From the NCBI RefSeq assembly GCF_002234575.2, contig NZ_CP022464.2, positions 2,418,001-2,482,000 of the forward strand: a stretch of 64,000 nt of DNA, written 5' to 3'. Source of the stretch: Enterocloster bolteae (lineage in GTDB: Bacteria > Bacillota > Clostridia > Lachnospirales > Lachnospiraceae). The notes under the pieces are model-generated. The model was not told where the DNA came from. It saw only the letters and a program-made list of their open reading frames with translations, and searched no databases. The translations under genes were made by a program, and so were the position numbers. How positions within the stretch are numbered: the stretch's first letter is position 1; each line of letters opens with the position of its first letter. Shown piece by piece: positions 7,964 to 15,444 of the stretch.

Positions 7964-9991
7964 ATGGTGCTATCAATTAAGAACTTGGAGATTATCGATG
8001 AAACTTATTATTGTGACGGAGAGCCAGTTACTGATTTTACAGTAGAATTTCTTGGACATCTCGTTCGTTGGGAAAACGGTATCCCGAATAGTTACTATAA
8101 AATACGGATTATTACAACAACGAAACAAAAGGTAGTAATGGATGTATCAGCAGCAGATATGAATAGCGTAAGGTGGATTTATAAGATACCCTTTGCAGTT
8201 TGGTGTAAAAACAAAAAGAAGTTTACAGGAATGTTAATAACTGCAATAAAGACACAGTTACAGGGAATTGCTCCAATCGAAGTCATTTATGATAGGGTAG
8301 GGTTTGTGGAGCGAAATTGTGAATGGATATTTCTCCTGTCAAATGGTTCAATAAGCAAAAGGGGTTTTGGCTTTAAAGAACACTCTGGAATACAGCGTTA
8401 TAATTTCTTGGGTAAAGTGATTATGGAGCAGGAGGAAAGGGGAACTCAAATAGAGGAATTCATATGTCTATTAAAGCAAAACATAGAAATATACTATCCA
8501 TTGTTTCTAATAACGTTGATGAGTGTGGTACGGCTACCCTTAAGAAAACAGGGAATTGAACTCGGAATTACAGTATGGCTGTATGGAAACTCTGGCTCTG
8601 GAAAGACGGAACTGGCAGAGGCATTAGCAGTTTTTACAGAGGTCAATGAATTTGGAAATAAGGAATTGATGTATGCGACAACCAGTAAACGTTACATTCT
8701 GGAAACCTTGTCATGTTCAAAAGGAATGCCTGTTATCCTGGATGATGTGAAACAGGAAAAGGTCCAAGGGCAACGTGACCATTGCAGGATAGCGGTTGAC
8801 GCTGTGTTAAGAGGAGTATTTCAGGGATGCCTTACAGAAAACTATGGGCAGAAGGATACCAGCGTGGATACATGTGCGGTTATAACCGGAGAATATATGG
8901 AGACTACAGAATCTCAAAATGCAAGGTTACTATATAAAGATGTATCGGGTTTCCTTGAAGATAAGGGGAATTCGGAGTCTTTGCGAAAATTCCAGAGAAA
9001 TAGCAGGCTGTTGCCGGGAATAATAGGAGACTTTATATGCTGGCTCTGTATGGAAATGGAAGACCAGGATGTCCTTGATAAATGGAAAAAGCATTATCAT
9101 AGAGGGCAGGATGAGGAATCCATATATGCGAATGTTCCAAATGGAGCTAGGCTTAAAGCCAATGATAATATGATGAGATTCATGCATTATATTTGGATGA
9201 AATATATAACTGATACGGGTTTTAATAACGAAGGGTTAAAGGTGGAATTTCAAAGAAAAGGAGAGTATAGCATACAAAAAATAGTAGAGGATACATCTTT
9301 ACTGCTCGGAGGACTTGAGGCATTGCTTGTTCAAGCTATGACAGAAGTGGTTCAAACTTCCCGGATACGTCATGCGAAATACAGAAGGGAAAGCCTTTTA
9401 GTATGTGATGGGTGTGTATGGCAGCAGCAAGAGTTTTGCTTATGGGAAGAGGATGATTTCTTATATATAGATGATATTGAACGCTCTTGGTCCACAAAAA
9501 GTTGTGAACAGTCAGCAGATATAAGGGGAATTCTGGTAATAGGCAGGGATAAGCTGTTGGATAAGATGTTGTATGTTGTGGATAACAAAATAAAACAGGG
9601 AGTAATACCAGAGCATTTTTTAGATAAAGTAAGCCTGGGGGCAATGGCTAGATGTGGCTTGATTGCTTGCTCACTTAGAGATGAAAAACAATATCGCTAT
9701 GCCAAATATTATCCATGTATCGCTCCAAAGGATGAAGAGGAAATTGGAGAATATTTTTCTGATTATTGCAATCATAATCTTCCACGTAATCAGAGAAGAA
9801 GAACGGTTGAATACAAACGAGATATGGTTGTTCAGTGTAATTTAGGGCATTCGGCTTTTGCACATGTCTTAGACTGCATGATAGAGGATGCAAAGGAGGG
9901 TATGTTATCTGGAGTTGAGAATACAGAAGTTATGTCCATGCGAAGGGCTTTTAGTCAACGAAAAGTACTTCTTAAAAGTGTAAGCGAATAA
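7964..9991 (+). CDS. P-loop ATPase, DUF927/helicase-like architecture
   Basis: This 675-aa protein has a Walker A motif GNSGSGKT at residues 208-215, preceded by a strand (ITVWLY), and a Walker B-like hydrophobic strand ending in DD (MPVILDD, residues 255-261). An N-terminal beta-rich region of about 190 residues precedes the ATPase core, the layout of DUF927-type proteins and other element-encoded helicases that load at replication origins. The C-terminal 200 residues are unassigned. AGTAGGAGTAGGAGG precedes the ATG. Codons are AT-rich like the 444-aa gene. It is followed 18 nt later by the excisionase-like gene, placing it with the mobility genes. A replication or excision motor is the likeliest role, but this is inference from layout. 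Confidence 0.65.
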   Translation: MVLSIKNLEIIDETYYCDGEPVTDFTVEFLGHLVRWENGIPNSYYKIRIITTTKQKVVMDVSAADMNSVRWIYKIPFAVWCKNKKKFTGMLITAIKTQLQGIAPIEVIYDRVGFVERNCEWIFLLSNGSISKRGFGFKEHSGIQRYNFLGKVIMEQEERGTQIEEFICLLKQNIEIYYPLFLITLMSVVRLPLRKQGIELGITVWLYGNSGSGKTELAEALAVFTEVNEFGNKELMYATTSKRYILETLSCSKGMPVILDDVKQEKVQGQRDHCRIAVDAVLRGVFQGCLTENYGQKDTSVDTCAVITGEYMETTESQNARLLYKDVSGFLEDKGNSESLRKFQRNSRLLPGIIGDFICWLCMEMEDQDVLDKWKKHYHRGQDEESIYANVPNGARLKANDNMMRFMHYIWMKYITDTGFNNEGLKVEFQRKGEYSIQKIVEDTSLLLGGLEALLVQAMTEVVQTSRIRHAKYRRESLLVCDGCVWQQQEFCLWEEDDFLYIDDIERSWSTKSCEQSADIRGILVIGRDKLLDKMLYVVDNKIKQGVIPEHFLDKVSLGAMARCGLIACSLRDEKQYRYAKYYPCIAPKDEEEIGEYFSDYCNHNLPRNQRRRTVEYKRDMVVQCNLGHSAFAHVLDCMIEDAKEGMLSGVENTEVMSMRRAFSQRKVLLKSVSE

Positions 9992-10009
9992 AAGAAGGGA
10001 GATATTAAC

Positions 10010-10216
10010 ATGGAAGAGTTGAACAGAAACAGCAGTAAGAAGCTTCTGCACAAGAAAGAAATAGGGGTTATGTTTGGCTACGGTCGGGACAAAACCCGGC
10101 GCCTACTGGAATCCGGTATTTTGCCGGTCATCCAAATAAACAATGATTACGTCATTTCGGCAGAAGAGTTAGATAAGTGGATGAAGCGGAATGCAGGTAA
10201 AAAAATCAAGCTGTAA
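10010..10216 (+). CDS. xis: Excisionase-like helix-turn-helix protein
   Basis: A 68-aa basic protein with a MerR/excisionase-type winged helix: LLHKKEIGVMFGYGRDKTRRLLESG is the HTH, followed by a wing and VISAEELDKWMKR, as in Xis-like DNA-binding domains. It lies 27 nt upstream of the integrase on the same strand, the standard xis-int order. It probably bends DNA at the attachment site to favour excision and may also control the integrase. The role is inferred from fold and position. Confidence 0.82.
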   Translation: MEELNRNSSKKLLHKKEIGVMFGYGRDKTRRLLESGILPVIQINNDYVISAEELDKWMKRNAGKKIKL

Positions 10217-10243
10217 TAATATTTAATCCAGGAGGAATTAGAT

Positions 10244-11422
10244 ATGGTAGCAACCAGAAGAGTGAGCTCACCTTATACAATAAGGCAGAGGAGCGATGGA
10301 CGGTATGAAGTAAGGCTCTATACCGGCACGGATTCAAATGGTAAGAAAACATATAAATCCATATACGGAAGAACATCAAAGGAATTAAAGGAGAAGCTGA
10401 AAGAGATTGCAACAGAGCAGAAGAAGAACCGAACACCAGCTGCCAATATAAATTTTAGGGATTATGCTTTGCATTGGATGCGGCTATATAAATACCCAGT
10501 ATTGAAACCTGTGTCCTACGACCGTTTGGAGCAAACATATAATAAAGTATGTGAATATTTAGGATGGATTCAGATGGGGAACATTAGTACGGATGACATT
10601 CAGGAAATGATTAATGATTTAGCCAGAACGAAAGCATATTCAACCGTAAAAAAGCATCATGAATTTGTGAAAAATGTGTTTAGTCACGCATATAAAACTG
10701 GAGAACTGGATTTTAATCCATGTGAAGCCGTGGCGCTGCCGATAGAACGCAATATGACTGTAAAAACGAAACCGGCAGAAATTCTGTTAGAGGAGGAGAC
10801 GGAGGCAATGTATGCGTTTAATGAGAAGATAAAAAAGAGCCGGAATCAATTCTTTAAACAGATGCCGGCGCTTCTGCTGATGCTGAATACAGGATGGCGT
10901 GTTGGGGAACTTCTGGCTTTGGAATGGACCGACATTGATTTCAAGAAAAGGACAGCCCGCATTAATAAAACTCTGGCAAAGGCTAAAACCCGTAATGACG
11001 CGGGGGAATCAATCAGCCGGCATAAAACGACCTTTCCAGAACCCACTAAGACAAAGGCCGGAGAGCGGCTTACCCCACTTAATGACATGGCAGTTTCCCT
11101 CCTAAAACAGATAAAGGAATACAACCAGCGGATGGGTATCCAGAGTAACTATGTAGTATGTACAAAGGACGGAGGGTATGTGAGCGAAAGGAATTTGCTT
11201 CGCACATTTAAAAGTGTCATGGGTATAATTGGAGCGGAGAAAGATTATACAATCCATTCGCTAAGACATACATACGCTTCAAGACTACTCAAAAGGGGCG
11301 TGGATGTCAGCGTAGTAAGCAAACTGCTGGGACATTCAGATATTAATACTACATATGGAAAATACATCCATGTCCTCCATACACAGCTGATGCAGTCCGC
11401 CCAGTCTGTTGAGCGTATTTAA
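10244..11422 (+). CDS. int: Tyrosine site-specific integrase
   Basis: A 392-aa phage-type integrase. The N-terminal arm-binding region (about residues 8-60) and the SAM-like core-binding domain (about 70-165) precede a complete catalytic domain: Arg219 in NTGWRVGELLALEW, a Lys near 269-271, His338 and Arg341 in HSLRHTYASRL, His364 in LGHSDI, and the nucleophile Tyr374 in YGKYIHV. It should be active. CCAGGAGG precedes the ATG. It lies about 850 nt from a truncated tRNA end, the expected attachment site, with a PemK-like gene pair in between. Confidence 0.95.
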   Translation: MVATRRVSSPYTIRQRSDGRYEVRLYTGTDSNGKKTYKSIYGRTSKELKEKLKEIATEQKKNRTPAANINFRDYALHWMRLYKYPVLKPVSYDRLEQTYNKVCEYLGWIQMGNISTDDIQEMINDLARTKAYSTVKKHHEFVKNVFSHAYKTGELDFNPCEAVALPIERNMTVKTKPAEILLEEETEAMYAFNEKIKKSRNQFFKQMPALLLMLNTGWRVGELLALEWTDIDFKKRTARINKTLAKAKTRNDAGESISRHKTTFPEPTKTKAGERLTPLNDMAVSLLKQIKEYNQRMGIQSNYVVCTKDGGYVSERNLLRTFKSVMGIIGAEKDYTIHSLRHTYASRLLKRGVDVSVVSKLLGHSDINTTYGKYIHVLHTQLMQSAQSVERI

Positions 11423-11524
11423 AGTAGCGTTGTAAAGCCGATGGTTTTAATGTATAATATAGTCAGAAGCAGTATGTTAACAACATTTTTATTTAGATAC
11501 CAGATAGATGGTGGAGGTATGATA

Positions 11525-11716
11525 ATGAAGCAGGTGACAGCAGAAACAATCAGCCAAATGTCTGATGCAGAGGTATTAAAGCTGCTTGGCGATATGAGGG
11601 ATATACCAATTAGCAGTAAAAGAAGGGTCTGGAAAAGCCTGAACACGGGAATTTATGATAGTTCCGGCAAACTGATAGGCGACCGGGCTGCAGATGAAGA
11701 CGACTATGTAGAATAG
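11525..11716 (+). CDS. Small partner protein of the PemK-like gene (candidate antitoxin)
   Basis: A 63-aa protein with an N-terminal helical region (AETISQMSDAEVLKLLGDM) and a very acidic C-terminus (DRAADEDDYVE). I do not recognise the family. The ATG at 11525 has GTGGAGG with 7 nt spacing; the upstream in-frame starts at 11441 and 11519 lack a usable site. The acidic tail and the position 10 nt before a PemK/MazF-like gene fit an antitoxin (inference). Confidence 0.6.
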   Translation: MKQVTAETISQMSDAEVLKLLGDMRDIPISSKRRVWKSLNTGIYDSSGKLIGDRAADEDDYVE

Positions 11717-11726
11717 GGGGTACTAT

Positions 11727-12089
11727 ATGCGTATTCCAGTTTCCATGTATATTCAGGGGACTGTTATTGATATAGAGTTCCCGTTTCAGGGAGACTCTCA
11801 GAAAACCAAGCGCAGGCCAGCGGTTGTAACGGATTTTGATGATATGCATACAACGGTCATTCTCCTTAAAGTAACTTCCCATGAACCGAGGACAGACTAT
11901 GATTACGTTTTGCTTGACGCAGGGATGGCAGGACTGAAAGAGGGTTCCGTCATACGATGCAATCATATTCTGACAGTAAACAATGATTTATTATGTGATA
12001 AACGCGGCGATTTATCAAGAAGGGATTTTATACGTGTATTGGCTCTCTATCAAACAGCCCTTATAAGTGGCAGTGAGGAGCTTTACTAA
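11727..12089 (+). CDS. PemK/MazF-like toxin-family protein
   Basis: A 120-aa protein of the PemK/MazF fold, whose members are mRNA endoribonucleases. Recognisable parts are an early strand block with KTKRRPAVVTD, the VILLKVTSHEPR segment in the position of the MazF S/T-containing strand, and LKEGSVIRCNHILTV matching the PemK C-terminal strand-helix. The N-terminus lacks the classical GDI start and is slightly longer than typical MazF. GGGGG precedes the ATG. Its place between the integrase and the attachment site suggests it stabilises the element. Confidence 0.7.
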   Translation: MRIPVSMYIQGTVIDIEFPFQGDSQKTKRRPAVVTDFDDMHTTVILLKVTSHEPRTDYDYVLLDAGMAGLKEGSVIRCNHILTVNNDLLCDKRGDLSRRDFIRVLALYQTALISGSEELY

Positions 12090-12199
12090 ATTGCTTATGC
12101 ATCAGTATTCGGATTCTGGTTTAAAGTTTCTGAAATCAACGGATAAAGTCAATTGGCATACCGGTTTTCAGGGGGATTATTCCACCGGAATATCATCCG

Positions 12200-12220
12200 G
12201 ATGGGTCAAAAGATGGGTCA
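12200..12220. repeat. Direct repeat, candidate integrase arm sites
   Basis: GATGGGTCA occurs at 12200-12208 and 12212-12220, 12 nt apart and about 60-80 nt inside the tRNA remnant. Closely spaced direct repeats in this position are typical of arm-type integrase binding sites, but two short copies are weak evidence. Confidence 0.35.
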
Positions 12221-12278
12221 GAGTGGACTTCACGGTCCGCTTCGGCCTTTATTTACAGGCAACAACAGTGCATGGACA

Positions 12279-12303
12279 ATAGGTTCGATTCCTATCAGAC
12301 GCA
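12279..12303 (+). other. attR candidate: truncated tRNA 3' end
   Basis: ATAGG-TTCGATT-CCTAT forms a perfect tRNA T-arm (12279-12295), followed by a 7-nt acceptor strand CAGACGC (12296-12302) and discriminator A. The matching 5' strand GCGTCTG and the D and anticodon arms are absent upstream, so this is only the 3' part of a tRNA. An acceptor GCGTCTG/CAGACGC would fit some tRNA-Arg genes, but the identity cannot be read here. It marks the right edge of the integrative element. Confidence 0.75.
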
Positions 12304-12346
12304 TTTTGTATTGGTTAAAAAGGGGCAGAATGCCCTTGTGAGGATT

Positions 12347-12392
12347 CCGCAGATAATCTGTTTCAGTGTTGGATTATCTGCGGTATTTTTTT
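12347..12392 (+). terminator. Rho-independent terminator after the tRNA remnant
   Basis: CCGCAGATAATC (12347-12358) pairs perfectly with GATTATCTGCGG (12372-12383), followed by a run of seven T. It was probably the terminator of the original tRNA gene. Confidence 0.85.
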
Positions 12393-12400
12393 GGTACAGA

Positions 12401-12429
12401 TTGCAATTTGAACCGCTTTTTGCTAGAAT
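12401..12429 (+). promoter_or_regulatory. Predicted promoter of the 12494-18397 gene run
   Basis: TTGCAA (12401-12406), a 17-nt spacer and TAGAAT (12424-12429), with TGC directly before the -10 box (extended -10). It lies 65 nt before the first gene of the run. Confidence 0.65.
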
Positions 12430-12493
12430 AGAGCGGAGATACTTGAACACTAACATACTCCGGGCTTCGCAGTCGGGACAGGAGGATTGAATC

Positions 12494-13570
12494 ATGAGAC
12501 AAAACAGAAGAAGGACAGGCAGCAGACGTTCTGCGGACGATAAGATAAAATATATGCGCATGGCGGCAATCCCGCTGGTTATTGTGCTGGTGCTGGTGGC
12601 AGTTATACTGGTGATGGACAGGAAACCGTCGGATAAGGAAGCATCCGCCCCAACGGACGTGTCACTTTCCTCGGATGAGGATATCAATATAAGCAGCGAC
12701 AGCTCCGCAGCGCCGGATGATAGCGGGGTGGAGCCGGACAACAACCAGTACACCACGGATTTTTCCCAGTATGAGCTGAAAAAGGACGAGATACCCCAGG
12801 TAAACCAGCTGATTAGCGAGTATTTTCAGGCCAAGGTGGACCAGGATGCGCAGACCCTGTACCGGATATTCGGTAAGAGCGATGATACAGGGCTGGATGC
12901 GCGAAAGGAAGAACTGAAGAATGAGGCGGTATACATTGAGGATTATGTGGATATCGTCTGCTATACCAAGCCGGGACTTACAGAGGATTCCTATGTGGCT
13001 TATGTCACCTATGAGGTGAAGTTCAGACGCGTGGAGACATTGGCGCCGGGCCTTATGTGGTGCTATGTGGTCAAGGATGACAACGGCAATTACATTATCC
13101 GGGAGAATGTAGTGGGTGACGAGGCGGATTATGTGGCGAAGCAGAACCAGTCTGAGGATGTGAAGCTGCTGTCCAACCAGGTCAATGAGAGGCTGAGACA
13201 GGCCATTGAGAGCGATACGGTTCTTGCGGGAATTTACAAGGATTTAAGGAACGGAGCAGTGGTCCATTCCTCCGAGGAAGAGACCGAGACAGGAGACAGC
13301 ACGGTTATCCTGGAGGAGGAAGGCGGCGAGACCCAGGAAAACGGAGGTCCTCAGCCGTCCCAGGACCCGTCTGCTGACGCGGGCCAGAATTCCCAGGGAG
13401 AAGGGATACAGAATGTCCCGGCCGGACAGGAAGGTACAAATGCCCGGGAAAGCGAAGGAACACCGGCAGCCGCCCAGGAAAACCAGGGGACTGATTCCGG
13501 CACAGCAGGCGGTTCCGGTACAGAAGAAAGTGCCGGTACGGCAGGCGGTTCCAGTGTGAAGATAGAATAG
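12494..13570 (+). CDS. Membrane-anchored protein with low-complexity C-terminal tail
   Basis: A 358-aa protein with a short basic N-terminus, one membrane helix (about residues 23-41, AIPLVIVLVLVAVILVM), an acidic linker, a globular domain (about 95-250) and a Gly/Glu/Gln/Ser-rich tail of about 95 residues. The globular part, with ISEYFQAKVDQDAQTLYRIF and strand-rich segments, resembles NTF2-like domains, but this is a weak impression. It should be anchored with the bulk outside the cell. AGGAGG is 9 nt before the ATG. It is the first gene of a run with queA, 15 nt apart. Confidence 0.75.
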   Translation: MRQNRRRTGSRRSADDKIKYMRMAAIPLVIVLVLVAVILVMDRKPSDKEASAPTDVSLSSDEDINISSDSSAAPDDSGVEPDNNQYTTDFSQYELKKDEIPQVNQLISEYFQAKVDQDAQTLYRIFGKSDDTGLDARKEELKNEAVYIEDYVDIVCYTKPGLTEDSYVAYVTYEVKFRRVETLAPGLMWCYVVKDDNGNYIIRENVVGDEADYVAKQNQSEDVKLLSNQVNERLRQAIESDTVLAGIYKDLRNGAVVHSSEEETETGDSTVILEEEGGETQENGGPQPSQDPSADAGQNSQGEGIQNVPAGQEGTNARESEGTPAAAQENQGTDSGTAGGSGTEESAGTAGGSSVKIE

Positions 13571-13585
13571 GCTTGGAGGATAAGA

Positions 13586-14641
13586 TTGACCATGGATGTA
13601 AAGGACTTTGATTATGAACTGCCGGAAGAACTGATTGCCCAGGACCCGCTGGAGGACCGCTCCGCGTCGAGGCTGATGGTTTTGGATCGGGAAACAGGGG
13701 AGATACAGCACAGAATTTTTAAAGATATCACGGAATACTTACGGCCAGGGGACTGCCTGGTGATTAACGATACAAAGGTCATACCGGCCCGGCTCTTCGG
13801 GGTGAAGAAGGATACAGGGGCCAAAATAGAGATACTTTTGCTGAAGCGCAGGGAAAATGATGTATGGGAGACTCTGGTGCGCCCGGGAAAGAAGGCAAAG
13901 CCGGGAACTGTCATTGAATTCGGTGAGGGCCTGCTGACAGGAACCGTGGTGGATACCGTGGATGACGGGAACCGCCTGATTCAGTTCCATTACAAGGGGA
14001 TTTTTGAGGAGATCCTGGACCAGCTGGGGCAGATGCCCCTGCCTCCTTATATTACACACCAGCTGAAGGACAAGAACCGTTACCAGACCGTATATGCCAG
14101 GCATGAAGGGTCTGCGGCGGCGCCTACGGCGGGCCTGCATTTTACCCAGGAGCTTTTGGCTGAGATTGAGGGAATGGGAGTGAAGATTGCCCACGTGACC
14201 CTCCATGTGGGACTCGGCACATTCCGCCCTGTAAAGGTGGAGAATGTCCAGGACCACCATATGCATTCCGAGTTTTATATAGTGGAGGAGTCTGAGGCAA
14301 AGAAGGTGAATGACACCAGAGCGGCCGGAGGACGGGTTATCTGTGTGGGCACCACCAGCTGCAGGACCGTTGAATCAGCTTCCACAGAGGATGGTGTGCT
14401 TAAGGCCGGAACCGGCTGGACAGAGATATTCATTTATCCGGGCTACCGCTTTAAGGTATTGGACGCCCTGATTACGAATTTCCATCTGCCCCAGTCCACA
14501 CTGGTGATGCTGGTCAGTGCGCTGGCAGGACGGGAGCACATACTGGATGCCTACCGGGAAGCTGTGAAGGAAGGCTACCGTTTCTTTTCCTTTGGGGACG
14601 CTATGTTTATTGCAGCCCATCCGGCTGCTGAGAAGCGGTAG
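13586..14641 (+). CDS. queA: S-adenosylmethionine:tRNA ribosyltransferase-isomerase
   Basis: QueA (351 aa) transfers the ribosyl part of S-adenosylmethionine to 7-aminomethyl-7-deazaguanine in tRNA, making epoxyqueuosine at the wobble position. Family signatures are clear: FDYELPEELIAQ, VINDTKVIPARLFG, SAAAPTAGLHFT, HVTLHVGLGTFRPV, GTTSCRTVES and NFHLPQSTLVMLVSA. The length is normal. GGAGG at 13575-13579 is 6 nt from a TTG at 13586 and 12 nt from the ATG at 13592; the TTG has better spacing, and both give the same mature core. Cytoplasmic; it shares its transcript with downstream genes. Confidence 0.96.
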   Translation: MTMDVKDFDYELPEELIAQDPLEDRSASRLMVLDRETGEIQHRIFKDITEYLRPGDCLVINDTKVIPARLFGVKKDTGAKIEILLLKRRENDVWETLVRPGKKAKPGTVIEFGEGLLTGTVVDTVDDGNRLIQFHYKGIFEEILDQLGQMPLPPYITHQLKDKNRYQTVYARHEGSAAAPTAGLHFTQELLAEIEGMGVKIAHVTLHVGLGTFRPVKVENVQDHHMHSEFYIVEESEAKKVNDTRAAGGRVICVGTTSCRTVESASTEDGVLKAGTGWTEIFIYPGYRFKVLDALITNFHLPQSTLVMLVSALAGREHILDAYREAVKEGYRFFSFGDAMFIAAHPAAEKR

Positions 14642-14675
14642 GGATTGAGGAAATATCAGAAGAAAGCGGGAAAAG

Positions 14676-15431
14676 ATGGAAGAACGTTTAAATAAATGGC
14701 TGAGCCAGATGGGAGTCTGCTCCAGGCGGGAGGCGGACCGTCTCATTGAAGCCGGCAAGGTGCTGGTGGACAACCGCCCTGCCTCCATGGGGCAGAAAGT
14801 AACGCCGGGCCAGAAGGTGGTATGCAATGGAAAAATGGTCCGGGTGGACCGGAGCCAACGGCCCAGACCGGTGCTTTTGGCAGTGAATAAGCCAAAAGGC
14901 ATTGTATGTACCACCACTGATAAGGACAGAGCTGAGAATATTGTGGACTTTTTGGGGTATCCGGAGCGGATTTACCCTGTGGGAAGGCTGGATAAGGATT
15001 CAGAGGGACTGCTTCTCATGACCAACCAGGGGGATCTGGTGAATAAAATCATGAGAAGCGGAAATGCTCATGAGAAAGAGTATATTGTCACCATAGATAA
15101 GCCGGTGACGGAACGTTTTCTGGAACAGATGGCGGGAGGGATCCGGCTTCCTGAGCTGGACCAGGTGACCAGGCCCTGCAAGGTGAAGAAGGTGGAGCGG
15201 AATACATTTTCCATCATCCTCACCCAGGGCCTGAACCGGCAGATACGGCGGATGTGTGAAGCATGCGGCTGCCAGGTCAAACGTCTGGTGCGGGTGCGCA
15301 TCATGAACATACGTCTGGGCAATTTGAGAACGGGCGCTTACCGCCAGATAACCAAGGAGGAGTATGAGGAGCTTACAGGGCTTCTTAAGGACTCCTCCAG
15401 TCTGTCCCTTAAGGAGAGAAAGAATCAATAA
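14676..15431 (+). CDS. rluB: 23S rRNA pseudouridine synthase, RsuA/RluB family
   Basis: A 251-aa pseudouridine synthase with an N-terminal S4 RNA-binding domain (ERLNKWLSQMGVCSRREADRLIEAGKV, cut here for length as residues 3-29) and an RsuA-type catalytic domain. The catalytic Asp is in GRLDKDSEGLLL, and the C-terminal LNRQIRRMCEACG motif is intact. The RsuA/RluB/RluE/RluF group modifies 16S or 23S rRNA; the length and S4 domain fit RluB-like enzymes, but the exact site is not certain. A purine-rich AGAAAGCGGGAAAAG precedes the ATG. It is 34 nt after queA and 13 nt before ligA. Confidence 0.9.
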   Translation: MEERLNKWLSQMGVCSRREADRLIEAGKVLVDNRPASMGQKVTPGQKVVCNGKMVRVDRSQRPRPVLLAVNKPKGIVCTTTDKDRAENIVDFLGYPERIYPVGRLDKDSEGLLLMTNQGDLVNKIMRSGNAHEKEYIVTIDKPVTERFLEQMAGGIRLPELDQVTRPCKVKKVERNTFSIILTQGLNRQIRRMCEACGCQVKRLVRVRIMNIRLGNLRTGAYRQITKEEYEELTGLLKDSSSLSLKERKNQ

Positions 15432-15444
15432 TCAGGAGAACAGA

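Larger units (their letters stand above)
1..12303. mobile_element. Right-hand part of an integrative element (ICE or genomic island)
   Basis: The stretch contains mobile-element genes only: DUF932, RadC-like, YqaJ and RecT at the left, a toxin-antitoxin pair, two AT-rich unknown genes, then an excisionase-like gene and a tyrosine integrase, followed by a PemK-like toxin. It ends at 12303 on a tRNA 3' end with no matching 5' half, the usual scar of integration into a tRNA gene. Ordinary chromosomal genes start directly afterwards. No relaxase, coupling protein or type IV secretion gene is visible, so conjugative ability cannot be judged; the left end is outside the window. Confidence 0.7.
12090..12493. 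other. Attachment region and chromosome junction, no gene
   Basis: This stretch has no protein gene. It holds a 12-nt-period direct repeat (12200-12220), the tRNA 3' remnant (12279-12303), a small hairpin (12320-12337), a strong terminator (12347-12392) and a promoter (12401-12429) for the next gene. Confidence 0.6.

Noticed and set aside
12228..12303. Complete tRNA gene
   Set aside because: Only the T-arm and 3' acceptor strand can be formed; no 5' acceptor, D-arm or anticodon arm upstream.
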